Shown: positions 1 through 12,560 of the stretch, piece by piece | How positions within the stretch are numbered: the stretch's first letter is position 1 | Layout of the letters: each line of letters starts with the position of its first letter | From: Lanius collurio | Lineage: Eukaryota > Chordata > Aves > Passeriformes > Laniidae | Assembly (NCBI GenBank): GCA_020086605.1 | Contig: JACBWW010000004.1 | Span: 38,293,230-38,357,229 of the forward strand | Length of the DNA stretch: 64,000 bases | Reading direction: 5' to 3' | The notes under the pieces: model-generated | The model's database searches: none | What the model was told of the DNA's origin: nothing | The model's input: the letters and a program-made list of their open reading frames with translations, nothing else | Program-made: the position numbers and the translations under genes

Positions 1-624
1 AGCCACACCTAGACTCCTGTCTGAGAAGTTTAGAAAGCAAGCAGAAACCTTCCTGAACATGGTGACTCAGTGGGAGGTTCCTCATGACAGTTTTATCTGA
101 CCTTGCCCTCTATGCAGTAAATACTGTTGTACCTTGCCATGAAATCTTTCCCATAAAATCTTGTTAAAACACTACTTGATAAGAATAATGCACATTTTTG
201 CTGCTCTTGTACAACTGAAATGTATCACTCCATTCAGGACAAGATCATAAGAAGCAGCATAGGCAGCTGCTTTGGCTCCTGCAGAAGAAATTCTGTCTGT
301 GCCTGATGAAGGGAAGTCTACAAAGCAACAGTCCAATTTTTTTTTTCAGTACCAGGAAGTTTTAAAGAATTAAGCTTACATGGGTTTGTCTTTGATATTT
401 TGGTAAAATGTCACAATAGCCATTGTGGTAATCCTACTCCACTTCATCCTTTGCTGTAAAAGCTGCAAGAAAGCAACTTTTCAAGTACTACCCTACAACC
501 TACTACATGCTCTTGAATAATTTTTGCACCTCAGACTTCATCTTTAGGCAGGGACATTGGTGGAGTTTTGTGTCAACTAAATGTTTTTAATTAATCAAAC
601 ACGTTGTCCGCATTCAATCAGAGG
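1..624. other. Non-coding stretch, nothing recognised
   Basis: AT-rich unique-looking DNA. I see no exon, repeat family or RNA gene. It runs up to the start of the CR1 3' end at about 625. Confidence 0.6.
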
Positions 625-770
625 AGCTGCAGATTTCTCCACCTCTGGAAGTGTTCAAGGCCAGGTTGGATGGAGTTTTGAGCAACCTGATTCACTGGAA
701 GGTGTCCCTGCCCATGGAAAGAGATGGTTACAAAGGCTCCTTCCAAACTAGTCTGTATTTCTATCTTTTA
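625..770 (+). mobile_element. CR1: CR1 retroposon 3' end, 5'-truncated, plus orientation
   Basis: CR1 is the dominant non-LTR retroposon of birds, copied by target-primed reverse transcription. This piece carries the well-known end of the ORF2 region and short 3' UTR: the stretch at about 651-715 (GTTCAAGGCCAGGTTGGATG, then GAGCAACCTG, then GAAGGTGTCCCTGCCCATGG) is a characteristic CR1 phrase. It is followed at 721-770 by a decayed version of the terminal segment (CTCCTTCCAAACTAGTCTG) and a worn tail. A 70-residue frame at 651-863 crosses it; the first part is the C-terminal ORF2 remnant (VFKARLDGVLSN-like wording) and the rest is chance. No tail microsatellite survives, which suggests an old copy. 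Recognition is by wording, not search. Confidence 0.85.
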
Positions 771-2984
771 TGTCACCTACCACATGTGTCTGTGTGCATT
801 TCCCTGTGCAAGTGCAAGAAGAGAATTGAATCTATGTTAGGACATTTAAAATATTTCAGTTAACAATTCTGACATAGGTTTAAATTTTAATTTTTTATAA
901 TTATTAAATTATATTTTTTTCTGTTATTATCTTTGAAATCTTTGGAAATATTTCCAGATGGATGGATTAGTCTTCTGTCAATGACTGACTGTCAAATGGG
1001 AAGTATAATTTCTCCATGAATTCTCTCAATTTTGCAACACAGTGAAGATCTAAGAAAAAAATGGTGTTTGTGACAAGCAAGAAGCCATAGAGAATTAAGC
1101 TGCAAAATTCTTCACACTTCACCAAAACAGTAGTTTTTGAAAGAATACAACTGACTCTTCTCATGCAGAAGGCAAAANACCAAAACAGTAGTTTTTGAAA
1201 GAATACAACTGACTCTTCTCATGCAGAAGGCAAAAGGCTCAGATTTTTGTCACCTGTTGGATGTCCAGGAGATTACATGGTTTCTTAAAGAAACAGCTTT
1301 AAGTATTATCCCTAAACTACTAGAAAATGTTGCTGCATTTCTGGACTGATGAAACACTCTCCACACGTTGTATGTAGAATTTCAGCCCAGATTCTTTTTA
1401 AACTTGATCAAGTTATTAAATTTTGAATTGTCCAGCTACTTTGACTTTGAAGGTAATGATTTATAATGTGAAGTATCTGAAAGGCAGGCCTCCCTACCTA
1501 TCACAAACCAATATTTGCAGAGTAGAAAATAGTCCCTTTACAGTCTAGAGGAATCTACCAACTTTATGTGCTGTATATAAATTATATCTTCTTCTGGCGT
1601 ATGAATAAGAAAAGATATATATAACATGTTAGAAAACCAGTTGAGAGCTGAGGAAGCAAATTATGTTGAGATGTAGAAAAGGAAATTTTAGATGCCAAGA
1701 GGTGGTCAGCACATTTCCGATGGTTTCCTGTGAGCCATGCAAACACCAGTGTGGGTTATTGACATCACAAGAAAAATGCAAAGAACATTCCCTTATTTGT
1801 GACCTGGAGCATTGGATGGGAACAGTTCCCATTATTGTGCTCTGATGACAGAAATGATGCATGGAATTCAACAGTGAAGCCTTTCATAACTCAACATCTC
1901 TCTTTTAATACACAAAATGAAATTTATCTTTTTTTTTCTGCAACAGCCTTATTTGACCATGACACCCCAGTCCTCTTTTTTTCCACATGCATTGACATTT
2001 TGCTGTGGTTCATATGCACAAAGCTTTAAAGACTATCCTGGGTGTGGGATTGTTAGATTGTGCTCCAAATTGCTGAAGAAATGTGGACTATTGCCAAAGC
2101 AATCACCCAAACAACAATGCTGGATTGTATTAAAACTGCTTCAGTCTGCAAAGCTTGATTAAAGGAGACAGGGCAAAGGTCCCTAAGTGTGCTTTTTCCA
2201 CTAGTTTTTACCATGATTTGTTGAACTTAGGCTGGCCCTGAAAAGAAAATTCTCATCAGATTCAAAACAAGCCTCATTAACCGTGAGGTTATAGCATCTG
2301 GGGCAGATTAACTTTTGGATTATTTTAAATAGTGCTGATCAAGATTAACCAGGAGCCTGCAATTTAAATCACTTAGTTCAACCTCTGGAAAATCATTTCA
2401 ATGTACATGCTAGTCTAAATTTGAGAAACCAGGTTTGCCTGGAGGAGGTACCTATGAAAAGCTGTGATGACCTCATGAAAAGGCTCTGTACCAAACTCAT
2501 GTATTTTGTCCTCGCCATTTATTCCAGAGAGCACCAATGTATCTATGCTTGAGTTACCTGTTTTACTTGTACATAGCATTAAATTGACCATACTATTTCT
2601 GTGAATAATCCAAAGAGCGTATGTTTGAATATTCAAAATCCTAATATTTTTAAGAATATTTTTATGGATATAAGCATTTGCTTAGGAACATTATGATTCA
2701 GTCTCGAGGTTTCTGTGTAACTGGAGTCTCATTTCCTTAAGAGTTATGGTAAAAATATAGGAAGAGCTAGCCCAGGTAAATTCTATGAGTAACTGAGAAT
2801 TAGAAGAGGAAACTCTTTAACAAGCAAACAAATGAGCAACTTCAGCAGAATAATGCTTTAAAGAGTTTTAGAAACGGGTCAGCTCAACCTGACCAATTAT
2901 TCTGATCTGGTTAAAGCCACCAGAGCTGCTACTGAGGCAGAGAACACAAACTTGGTCCTAGAAGATATATCCTGCCTATTCCCA
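771..2984. other. Non-coding stretch with one assembly-type duplication
   Basis: AT-rich DNA without recognisable exons. The only structural feature is the 57-bp duplication around an N at 1178. Short frames on both strands at 1629-2162 have no similarity that I recognise and overlap each other, as chance frames do. Confidence 0.6.
1121..1235. repeat. Exact 57-bp direct duplication flanking a single N (likely assembly join)
   Basis: Bases 1121-1177 and 1179-1235 are identical over 57 bp, both beginning ACCAAAACAGTAG and ending AGAAGGCAAAA. The only base between them is an undetermined N at 1178. A perfect duplicate meeting at a 1-base gap is what an assembler leaves when two contig ends overlap but are joined by a placeholder instead of being merged. 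The true genome very probably has one copy here. Confidence 0.9.
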
Positions 2985-3740
2985 TTTATTTAGTCATTGC
3001 ACAAGTTGGCCTGATTCTTTTCTGAACCTGACAATATTCTCTGCTTCCACAAGCTTCTGTGCTGGAAAATTCCATCAGCCTATTAGCCACCATGAAAAAA
3101 GGCAGTAACTAGAAATGGATGGATGGATGGATGGATGGATGGATGGATGGATGGATGGATGGATGGATGGATGGATGGATGGATGGATGGATGGATGGAA
3201 GCCAAAAGATAGCAATATACTTTCTACCTGTTACTACATGTTATTTGTTTCAAATAAAACTTCATCAGGTGCCTCTTAGTTGAAGGATGGTGGCACTTGT
3301 GCTATCTACTCTGCATTCAACACAGCAACCTTTTGTGACTGTGAACTCAGCCATATCGTTCCTTGCCCTTGGGGTGTCTAGGCTTTTGAAGGATCCCAGC
3401 CTCTTTAGTCTCTCTTTGTAAGGCAACTGCTTCGTTCTCTTGGTTGTTTTCATTGCCCTTATCTACAGTCTCTGATCCCACTAGAATTGAATGTAGCACT
3501 AATAGTTAAGAATTTATATGGAGGTAAAATTGCATTTTCCACCTCCTTCTTGATATCTGATAATATCCACTATTTTTTAACCATTACTGGTTTATCCACT
3601 GAGCCACTAGTTTTTATAATCTGTCAGGGACAGTTAAAAAAAACCTTCTAACCTGTAACTCTCAGTTTGAAGACTAGCACCATGGATTTGCATTTATCAG
3701 TGGTATAAATATTGGATTCTGTATGTATGTCATTTGTCAT
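2985..3740 (-). mobile_element. Ancient CR1/L3-like LINE, 3' region, minus orientation
   Basis: The stretch keeps, in the right order, several phrases that I associate with old amniote CR1/L3-type LINEs read in reverse: a 'CTTCCACAAGCTTCTGTG...AATTCCATCAG' block near 3045-3085, 'CTTCATCAGGTGCCTCTTAG' near 3260, 'CAGCCTCTTTAGTCTCTCTT' near 3398, a 'TTGCCCTTATCTACAGTCTC' block near 3453, 'AATTTATATGGAGGTAAAAT' near 3511, and 'TTTGCATTTATCAG' near 3687. These encode the C-terminal part of the reverse-transcriptase ORF in such elements, but no long frame survives. The copy is heavily diverged, and a (GGAT)n microsatellite sits inside it. This is a pattern match from memory; exact family and ends are uncertain. 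Confidence 0.65.
3115..3199. repeat. (GGAT)n microsatellite, about 21 uninterrupted units
   Basis: Perfect tetranucleotide tandem repeat over 85 bp with no interruption that I can see. It lies inside the ancient LINE remnant. Long pure arrays like this are usually length-polymorphic. Confidence 0.97.
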
Positions 3741-6108
3741 AAGATACACTAAACCACCCTATAGTAATGATACAATTTGTGTGATGAACAAGATAATCTA
3801 AGTATCCTTCCAGAAGTTTTCCTTCTTAGGATTACATCTTTCCTTTTTAATTATGGCTAAGTGTTCCTAGCTGTGTCCATTTAGGAATACCAGCACCTGC
3901 CATTATGTGAGAGTTGAGCTGAAGGGCAAGTAGATCAGCATTTGTTTGACAACTCAGGAAAATACTCAACCATAGAAAATGTTGGAACACGGGAATGCCA
4001 AAAAGGAGTTAACTACAATGTAAAACTTCCTTGCTTCTAATATCAGAAAGAATTCTGAACTTGTGTGCCTACTGCCATAGCACTTGGACCAAGATAATAT
4101 AAAACACATTTGGAAGCATCTCAGATCAGAAAATGACAAAACTGGTTCTGTAATTGAGTTTTGCAGCACCAAAGATGAACTTGTTTGACTTTTACTTCTG
4201 TAAAGGATGTGTGTTCAAAAAATTTTTCATATCTCAATATCCATCTTTTTTGCTTATAATGTAAAGGACTTCACCACCAACAAAAGTTTCTATTGTTGTC
4301 CAGGAAGCACACTTAATCAGTTTAATGAACTTCTGCCAGATCTGAGAAAATATCCTTTGTAAATAACTTATCCCTAAAATATAAACTCATTCTATTCTCT
4401 GCAGCGAACTGCCTAGTCTAGTAACCACCATCATCTTCAAAAATTCCATATAATGTGAAAAATTTTGAATTACACTCACTGCCTGCAGCCATTATAATAA
4501 CAAAATCCCGTTTCTCTGTTTTGAAGCCAAGCATCTATATTTCTCCAAGGTAACGGCATTGAAATTCAATGAAGAGACAGGTAATAAATGAGAGAATTTT
4601 CTAAGGTAATAACTACAATTCTCTTTAAAGGTCATCAATAGATGAGAAATTATTATACTCTGTTAATGTTACGTATAATGTTCTGATTGGGTTCCATTGC
4701 AGGTGAAAAGAAAACCTCCCTTGCCATTCATTCTTATATTAAAGAGAAAACATACTAGAACCAGACTAAGCATTAACAATGAAAAATGCTCTCTGTTGTA
4801 CTGGAGTCTTTTAAAATAAAGGGCAACCAAGGAGCGAGTAACTATTTTGTTTTCAAATTTCAGAACTATATTCTGATTTGATTGATTGTTCATTCATGTG
4901 AAGCAGTAAAAAAGAAAGCGGCTCAGTAAAGAACCTTGATTCTGAAATTGTGCTCATACAAATTGTACTCCTAAACTCTTTGTTGTCTCACAATGAGGTT
5001 GTAAGATCAAGTAATAAAAGCAGCAGGAAAAAAGTTATGCCTCTGTGTAGAAGAGGATGAATTTATGCTAAGAAGTACACAAAAATCACGAAAATATAAC
5101 AACACTAATAACGTTGCTTTATTTTGCTGTGGCAGTCTTTCTTCATTTACAAATTTATATTTGCATAGATTAATTAATGAAGCTAGGTAAAAGGACAAAT
5201 GTCATACTGATAAATAAGTATGCTGTGATCTATTAAGTTTATGACTATAACAGAAAATGAATCTGTTTAGGTCCTTTTTTCCTCATTGCGACATTTTCCC
5301 TTCAAAAGGTGAAAGACACCTAAAGGTTGTTCAAGGCACATGGGAATTTTCAAGCTTCTTATGTTTAAGATCTTAACTTAGAAAGAATTGGATGTCTCTG
5401 GAGAGCATTTTGCATCACCCATGTGTTATAAGCCTAATGGAATGATATGTTATCGTTTAGGATTGCATTCTAGAGCCAGACTCAAAGACTGCCCAAACCA
5501 GAGGTGTTTTCTTTTTGTTAAAGAAGTTGATGGGGTTTTTTTTCATGAATTTAGACAGATTTTGAAATCATTATATTTCAGTAGAAAAGGAATGTCAATT
5601 GGCTTAGGAATAAGAGTTACTTAAACCTTGTGGAACTTTACAAGTCCCATGAAGACTTCCGGTAATGAGTTATGATCAGGTACAATTTGTACCACTACTG
5701 GTAGCAAATACCTTAGACCAAAATAAAGGCATACTTAGAGGCACAAACAGAAGGAGGTTAGAATAAATTTCTAATGAATTCCTGAGGTTCTATGAAAAAC
5801 AGACAGAGAAAACCTAGACTGGCTTCAGGATCATTTCCATATATGTATGAATGCATACAATACATTTCATAGTATTAATATGAATGTCTGCTACACATCT
5901 TCATTCTTAATCTATTTTGCTCACTGCAATGCTCCTTTCTTTTTTCCCCATCAAATATACATTTATTGAATTATTTACACACAAACTGAGTTATATTCAC
6001 ATGTGTACACAATGTTGGGAGAAATTCAGGCCTCGGCAGCTGGAATGTATGTTACACATAAGAGCACAGTGTTACAAAAGGCACACATCTTCCTCATAAG
6101 AGAGGTTT
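3741..6108. other. Non-coding stretch, nothing recognised
   Basis: AT-rich DNA, no repeat family or exon that I can support. Open frames here are all under 80 codons and on both strands. Confidence 0.55.
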
Positions 6109-6113
6109 CCATT

Positions 6114-6695
6114 TGCTCTGGTTAAACCCCAACCAGCCACCAAGCCCCACACCGGCTCTCTCACTCCCCCACTAGTGGGACTGGGGAGAGATTTGGAATG
6201 GTAAAAGGTAGAAAACTCATGAGCTGAGATAAAAGCAGTTTAGTAGGGAAAGCAGAAACAATGCACACAAGCAAAGCAATACAAGGAATTAATTTTCTGC
6301 TTCCCATGGGCGGGCAGGTGTTCAGCCATCCCCAGGAGAGCAAGGCCCTGCCACGCGTGACAGCAATTTTAGAAGACAAAAGACATCACTCCAAATGTCC
6401 CCTCCTTCCTATTTCTTCTCCCTTCTTTATATACTGAACACAATGTCACATGGTCTGGAATATTCCTTTTGTCACTTTGGGTCACCTTATGCAGCTATGT
6501 CTCTTCCCAACCTTCCATGCACCCCAATTTCTTTCCCTGTTTGTCAGTAAGGAAAGCAGAAAAGGCTTTGGCTCTGTGTGAGCCCTGCTCACTAATAACA
6601 GAAACATCATCCCCGTGGTGAACACAAATCCATAACACAGCCCCATACCAGTCACTGTGAGGAAAATTAGCTCTACCCCAGCCCAAACCAGCACG
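6114..6695 (-). mobile_element. Solo LTR of an avian endogenous retrovirus (ERVL-like), minus orientation
   Basis: A 582-bp LTR bounded by TG at 6114-6115 and a decayed CA (now CG) at 6694-6695, and flanked on both sides by the 5-bp direct repeat CCATT. The internal wording (GGTTAAACCCCAACCAGCCA at the left end, CTCACTCCCCCACTAGTGGG near 6161, AGCCCCATACCAGTCACTGT near 6639, CCAGCCCAAACCAGCAC at the right end) is that of a widespread bird LTR. The minus strand has a TATA box (6426-6433), so transcription would have run right to left. No gag, pol or env lies beside it, so it is a solo LTR left by recombination between two LTRs. A 5-bp duplication suits ERVL-type integration. The family name is inferred. 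Confidence 0.9.
6426..6433 (-). promoter_or_regulatory. TATA box of the solo LTR
   Basis: Minus-strand TATATAAA within the LTR, about 260 bp in from its 5' end, the expected U3 position. Whether it is still active cannot be told from sequence. Confidence 0.6.
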
Positions 6696-6700
6696 CCATT

Positions 6701-9700
6701 TTCTGTAATAAAATTTCTCAGATTGTTGCACCATTTTTTATACCTTAGCTTAAGTGATTGTCAAGCTTAAGCAAAAACATAAAACTGCTTATTGTGACAT
6801 TTGGCTAATTAGTGCCTTCAGGGGCTCACTGCACTTAATACAGCAAGAGAACTGGTGCCATTTTCATTTTATGTTCCAAGTATAGACAAACCTCAAGAAC
6901 ATTTGGTACTTCATAATCCAGCCAGCTCTATAACCTGAATGATAAACTGCTACTTACTTAGGGAAGAGTTTAATGCAAGTACCTAAATGTGAGGAGTAAA
7001 GGTCTTTTTCCTTATATATGGCATTTGTAGGTCAACAGTCTTCACTACCCAAAGTGAGTGATAATTCCTTGCCATTACTCTATCTAGATGACCTTTGTCT
7101 ACACAACCCACTCACACATATTTTGCTTTCCCTTTTTAAAGGATGCATATGCTAATGCAGTGGGGTCATTGCCTTCTCTCCCACCATTTTCAGCACCAGA
7201 TTGGTGCTGACTAACCTTTAGATCACATGAATTATTAAGGTTTGTTCCAGTTGGAAAAGGCAGTGGGTCCCAGCAATCCAGTGATGACAGAACACATTTC
7301 CTCCTGCCATTTCTACCTGTCTTGGAACACTGATGAAACTAACATGACCTTGTGATTGCAACCCAGCACGTGAGGTTTCACAGAATATCCTTGAAATGAT
7401 TTAAGAAAAGGTATTTCAGATTTCTTTGTGCATGGAAAGACCAAGTCAGCCAGCCCCCTGGTTTTATGTGTTTCTTTTTTTTTTTTTTTTAACCAATTTG
7501 ACATATGCATGACAGAAAATCTCTTCTTATTTCTAGATACACGAAGCTGGGTGTTATCTGCACCTGACTTCTGCACATAGCAGGAGATCCAATTATCTGA
7601 AATGGTAACTCAGCAGGAAAGATAGACTAGGATAGGCTTAAGATGTTCCAAGCTTTGAAAAGGCCTTGAATACCTTATGTAATTTAAATATCCCTGCAGC
7701 ATTTATATTACAGACTTTTAGAGTCCCTTGTCACTAAATCCATTTACCCTACAGGAAAGCTGTCAGGCAAAAAAGAAACTCTACTGCCCAGGAACCAGGA
7801 AGTAGGTATGCAAATAATTCCCCTGAAGAAGTTCAAGGAACCACAGTTCCTTGCACATTTTTTCCCAATTCTGTGCTTGCCAGCCTTGACAGAGTCCCAT
7901 TTAAAGTTATGCTGCTGCTGCTTCCAAATCAATTCTCTAAAACAAAACAGTTGTTTTCATCCTTAAAGAAAACTTTAAATAAAAAGAGTTAACTGTGCTG
8001 ATCCTTTTCAGCAATTTACAAACTCATTGGATGCTATCTCCATGTTGAAAATAAGTACAACATGCTTCCAACATATTTAAGCTACTGCTTGAAATATTTA
8101 ATACCTGGCAGGATTATTTTTTCTTCTCCATAGGATACTACAGACCAAAATCTGTCAATATATCAAAATTTGTACCCTGCAGCAGATGTTCAGCTGTGCA
8201 GAAGGAATTTTTCTTTTCTTAGTTATATATGAAGAAAATTGAATGTATAGAAATGATATGGTCAGAATTGAAACAGCCACAATGCTATAATATGCATGTC
8301 AAATTTTTTTTAACTAACATTTTTATGTACTGTCTTTTAAAATAGTTTATAAAGCATACTCTGTATATGCTCACTCTTCAAGGAACATGACAAAAAATCT
8401 TTAGTTTCTTCCAGCTTTACTGAGATTAAGGTCTCTTTAGTAACACTGCATTTCATTCTTTGGATGCATTTTCATCCCTCATTCTTTTTCTGGCGGGTTT
8501 TTGTTTTGTTTTGTTTCCAGTATCACTGGAAGGAGAGAAGAGAAGCTCATCATACATTAACTGTTCTGTGAGATTAGACCTAATGCAGAGTATGACCTAA
8601 ATATGCTTTGTAAATAAGGCAATGGATTTCTTTTCATTCATTCTATTAAACAGTATAGCTGAGATTGGCAACATTCCCTATAATCTCAAAAATAACCAGC
8701 CTGTTATATTAAAAGAGTGGAAAGGTGGACCTAATTCTCCCTTATTTGTTAACTTCTAATATAACTTCAGACGTTATTAACATCTGTAGGGAAGTTTGCC
8801 TCCATGGATAGAATGTATACACTGGTGAAAGTGAGAAGCATTCCTTCCCAGCATCCTTTTCCCACAGTTTGTATGACTCAGACTGTAAGCATACTCTCTT
8901 TTCTGATTCTTGCTGTGCCAGCTGGAGATATTGTACACATTCCTCCACCCCAAGTTATTCATCACTCTCTATAAATGGGCTCTGTCCTTCAGGCACAATC
9001 ACTCAAGTTAGCCTAAACCACTTTCATATGGTGTTTACTCTAACCTGTCTGACTGCCTGAAATGCTCATTTTATTTCTCTTTCCTTTAGAACTGGGGGCA
9101 ATGAAAAAATGCTCTTTGGAACACTGTAGGTGATACGATTGTTTGCAGAGGCAATCTCTAGTTAACATAAATAGCAGTAAAATAACCACTTCAGGATTTG
9201 TAAATATGTCCTCTATAAAATTAAAATCTCTGTTCTTTTTTATTATTATTACACATATTACTGTTGTGCTAGAGAATTTTTTTTTTTAATTATGACTCTT
9301 ACTTTCTTTTTCTAAAAGAAGATCTGCTAAAGAAGCATGAATACTTTTATTTTGGAAATGGGAAAGAAAAGACAGGACTCATATCTTTTGGTAATTAAAA
9401 TGATTATAATTTCAATCACTTCTTGGTGAAAATATTTTCAAAATATTTGTATATTTTATTGTATTGCTGATTAGGGAAAAATAATGCTTCTCATACTGGT
9501 TTTCTGCAGTAAGTCTCATTACATCAGGACACTCCATTTTCACAGCTGGAATCTCAAGATCCTGTACTATGAGGACCTGGAGGGGAAAATCGGCTTCTGA
9601 AGTGTAGACTGATCTGAGATGGAGAACAATGACAAATATGAAGAGCCTCGTCATGCCATTTTGCATAATCACTTATCTTAGAATCAAAGATGCTAACAGG

Positions 9701-12159
9701 AATCTTTCACATAACTGAAATCTAAGGGAAGGGCTGCCAGCAGTTTTTTGTACTTACTCTGACTGAATTGGAAGAGCTGATGTCATTAACATTGTACTTC
9801 CTAAAGAAGGGCACAGAATTTCAGTATTAATTAGTGTGTCATTGATCCAATTGTTTAACTTCTAGCTGTAGTTAAAAGTTAATATATTTACAAAGCAGGA
9901 GCTTTTTTACTTTGAATATGCAGCTTATGTGGCATTGGCGAATGCATTGATTAGAACAAACTATAAGTCTTGAAAACATCCTTTCCCATGGGAATAATTG
10001 AAAAGTCTAGTGACTTACTCTGCAGATGGTACAGACAGACACAATAAGCCATTTTAAATACTCCAGCATGCATGGTAAATTACTCGTAAACATTTTTAGC
10101 ATCCAAATTCATAAACATTTTATACATGAAAATTAAAAACTCTGAGAAAGCAGGCCCGTGTTGGGCAATATGGCAGACGTGGCTAAGAAGTGAAATGGAT
10201 GGTTATGTACAAGAGTAACACCACAAGTTCAGAATAGTCAGTGCAAACACCGAACTGAATATTATCAGAAAAATGCATTATTCAGCAACTATTTCAAAGC
10301 CATCACCCCGACCATCTGGATGTTAGAACACAGAGGTGAAAGCATAGTAAGAATATTACTATCCAAGGGCTTTTCTAAACACAAATTCCAGAATGCATTT
10401 TCATATTTTTTTACTGAAATCTCTCCATTAGAAAGAAAAACAAAACAAGCAATCATTTTCTGGGATGAATACAGCAATACAGAGTTCACTGATTTACTGT
10501 GAAAATAGAAATTCCCATAGAATTAACTCCCATATTGTCAAGTCCTCTGAACACTGTCCCTTATCCTCAGCTAGCATTATGAGAAAACTTCAAGTTTTCT
10601 TCTTCCGAATTGTCAAAAATAGTGGATGCTCTTGAGTAAGGTAAGTTCTCTTTGATTTTGGTTTTGCCTGCTAGGGTGCCATCTGCACTGAGTGAATAAC
10701 CCAATTTTCTCTCAAGGCTGTACTGCATGCAATTGCCAGTGTATGTTAAAAATCTGCAGGGTGAGTTTCACTGTCAAATAGGATCTTACTGCTCCATACT
10801 GGTGCAGAAATCATTTTCTTTTCTCTGCAGTCACATCCTTGCTGTGTACTTTACCTCTATGAGCCTATACAAATACCAAAAAAAGAGAATTTGGTTCATC
10901 ATCCCACCATTCCAAGACCACACTTGACCCCATCAGTCACAGATTGTGAGACATATGCGACAGTACTACAATGACTTGTAGTCATTCACCTTACGTGGAT
11001 TAAAATACCAGCAAGGCATTTTATTCTGATCATGGGTTTAGCCATACCAAAGACTATGACTGCAGTATTTTTTTTCAGATCATTTGATTGTGATATTTTT
11101 TGCAAAGCCATGAGTTTAGATTTCCATCTTAAACAGTAGAGATCTCTAAGTTTTCTGTTTACCAAATGATTTCATAAACAATCCACCTTTCACTGATGAG
11201 TGCATGTCAATACCAGTTAATTTCTTCTGCCACTAGAGTCAGATGATTATAAAACCAAGTCTTTTCCAAAACCTAGATCTCCACGCTCCAGGGCACCAAA
11301 AAATATTTAAAATTTTATTCTACTTACTGTACTAAAATTAGGTGCCCTACAATTTAAATTATATTAATTATAAACTTCAACATGGAAAACTTACAAAAAA
11401 CCCCCAACTATCTGCTCCCTGAAGAGAAGAGAAACCATAATGACTTAGAGTTTACTAAAGTCTGAGTAATAATGATTTCAAGGTCATGGACTGGCAGATC
11501 AGCAGAAAAAATAAAGGACTGTTAAATGTCAGACAGATGAAATCATTTCCTTCTCGGGATTTGTTGAAATCATGTTAATGACAGGCATTTGTTTAAATAG
11601 TTTGAAAGGAGTGTGAATATTGATTTATCTTTATGGGTACATATTTTGAGATTAACTCTTGTCTACATTTCTTTGAATTGGTGTCATTCAAAAATTAACC
11701 ACCAGAGGAAGAGAAAGGTGGCAGCTAATTAAATGGTATTTGTTCCAAATAAAAGCTGTCCCAGGAAGAATACAAACCCTTAAACCAGAGGGTATATAAT
11801 AACTGCACCTGTTTTCATCCCAGGGAAATGAGACACGGTCTGAATAGTACCAACACCTGGTCAGAAAGATAGGTCATATGGAGTTTAGTCTCATCTGTAT
11901 TGCTTAACTTTCAACTACAACATTTTTGCATTGTAAGGCTTTACTGAGACATATAAAATCAATCTAGTGAAAATACTGCTTTAAATTCTGTGCTTTATGC
12001 ATGGATTCAGAAAAAAAAAAATATACTTCTAGAGCAAAGGTCTTCATTGTTGCTTCATTCAGAAACATAAATTGGAAGAGACCAAAGCTAGAAGGTTTGT
12101 GATACTGCCACCATCCTTTAGCTTAAATTTGTTCTTCCTCCTTCATTTTTCCTGAAAGA
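6701..12159. other. Non-coding stretch, no genes recognised
   Basis: About 5.5 kb of AT-rich DNA. It holds a 16-base T run at 7475-7490 and a GTTTT-rich run at about 8497-8517. I see no convincing exon; the short splice-like segment at 9090-9129 is discussed under findings. Confidence 0.55.
7475..7490. repeat. Poly-T run (16)
   Basis: Uninterrupted T homopolymer. No retroposon body or target duplication is visible beside it. Confidence 0.95.
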
Positions 12160-12560
12160 AGGTAGCCATAATTATATACACAAAGCCTTACCAGAGTCTT
12201 GTACAAAATACATAGTACACTATTCTGTGCCAGACACATCAGTTTGGTTATTCCCAAACACAAAATTAATCTTTTCCTACAGCCACATCATGCTGGTTGC
12301 TCAGGGACATCCTGTGACTGATTCGTATACCCACACATTTTTTCCACTCTGTCACTTTTGGCTGATCAGCTCCCAAGTTACAGCAGAAATTCCTTTCCTC
12401 CTCAGTGTATGATCTTTCACTTTCATACTACTATATTTGATCACATTTGTACTACTGCACTTCTTAAGGCCGTACAGTTCTTATTTTCATCTCACATTCT
12501 ACCATTAGTTGTATTTCATCCTTGCTACAACACTGTCCTTGTCTTTGGCAGCAGATTGCT
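12160..12560 (-). mobile_element. Possible ancient CR1/L3-like LINE trace, minus orientation
   Basis: Phrases such as ACCAGAGTCTTGTACAAAAT (near 12190) and CCACATCATGCTGGTTGCTC (near 12282) have the order and wording of the reverse-read 3' region of old CR1/L3 LINEs, similar in kind to the element at 2985-3740. No frame is preserved and the divergence is high. It could instead be unique sequence with chance resemblance; a profile search against LINE consensus sequences would decide. Confidence 0.35.

Larger units (their letters stand above)
6109..6700. repeat. 5-bp target-site duplication CCATT around the solo LTR
   Basis: CCATT at 6109-6113 and again at 6696-6700, exactly abutting the LTR ends. 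This is the footprint of retroviral-type integration and fixes both LTR boundaries. Confidence 0.85.

Noticed and set aside
3115..3199. Regular tandem array considered as a CRISPR-like or satellite array
   Set aside because: The unit is 4 bp with no spacers; it is a simple microsatellite.
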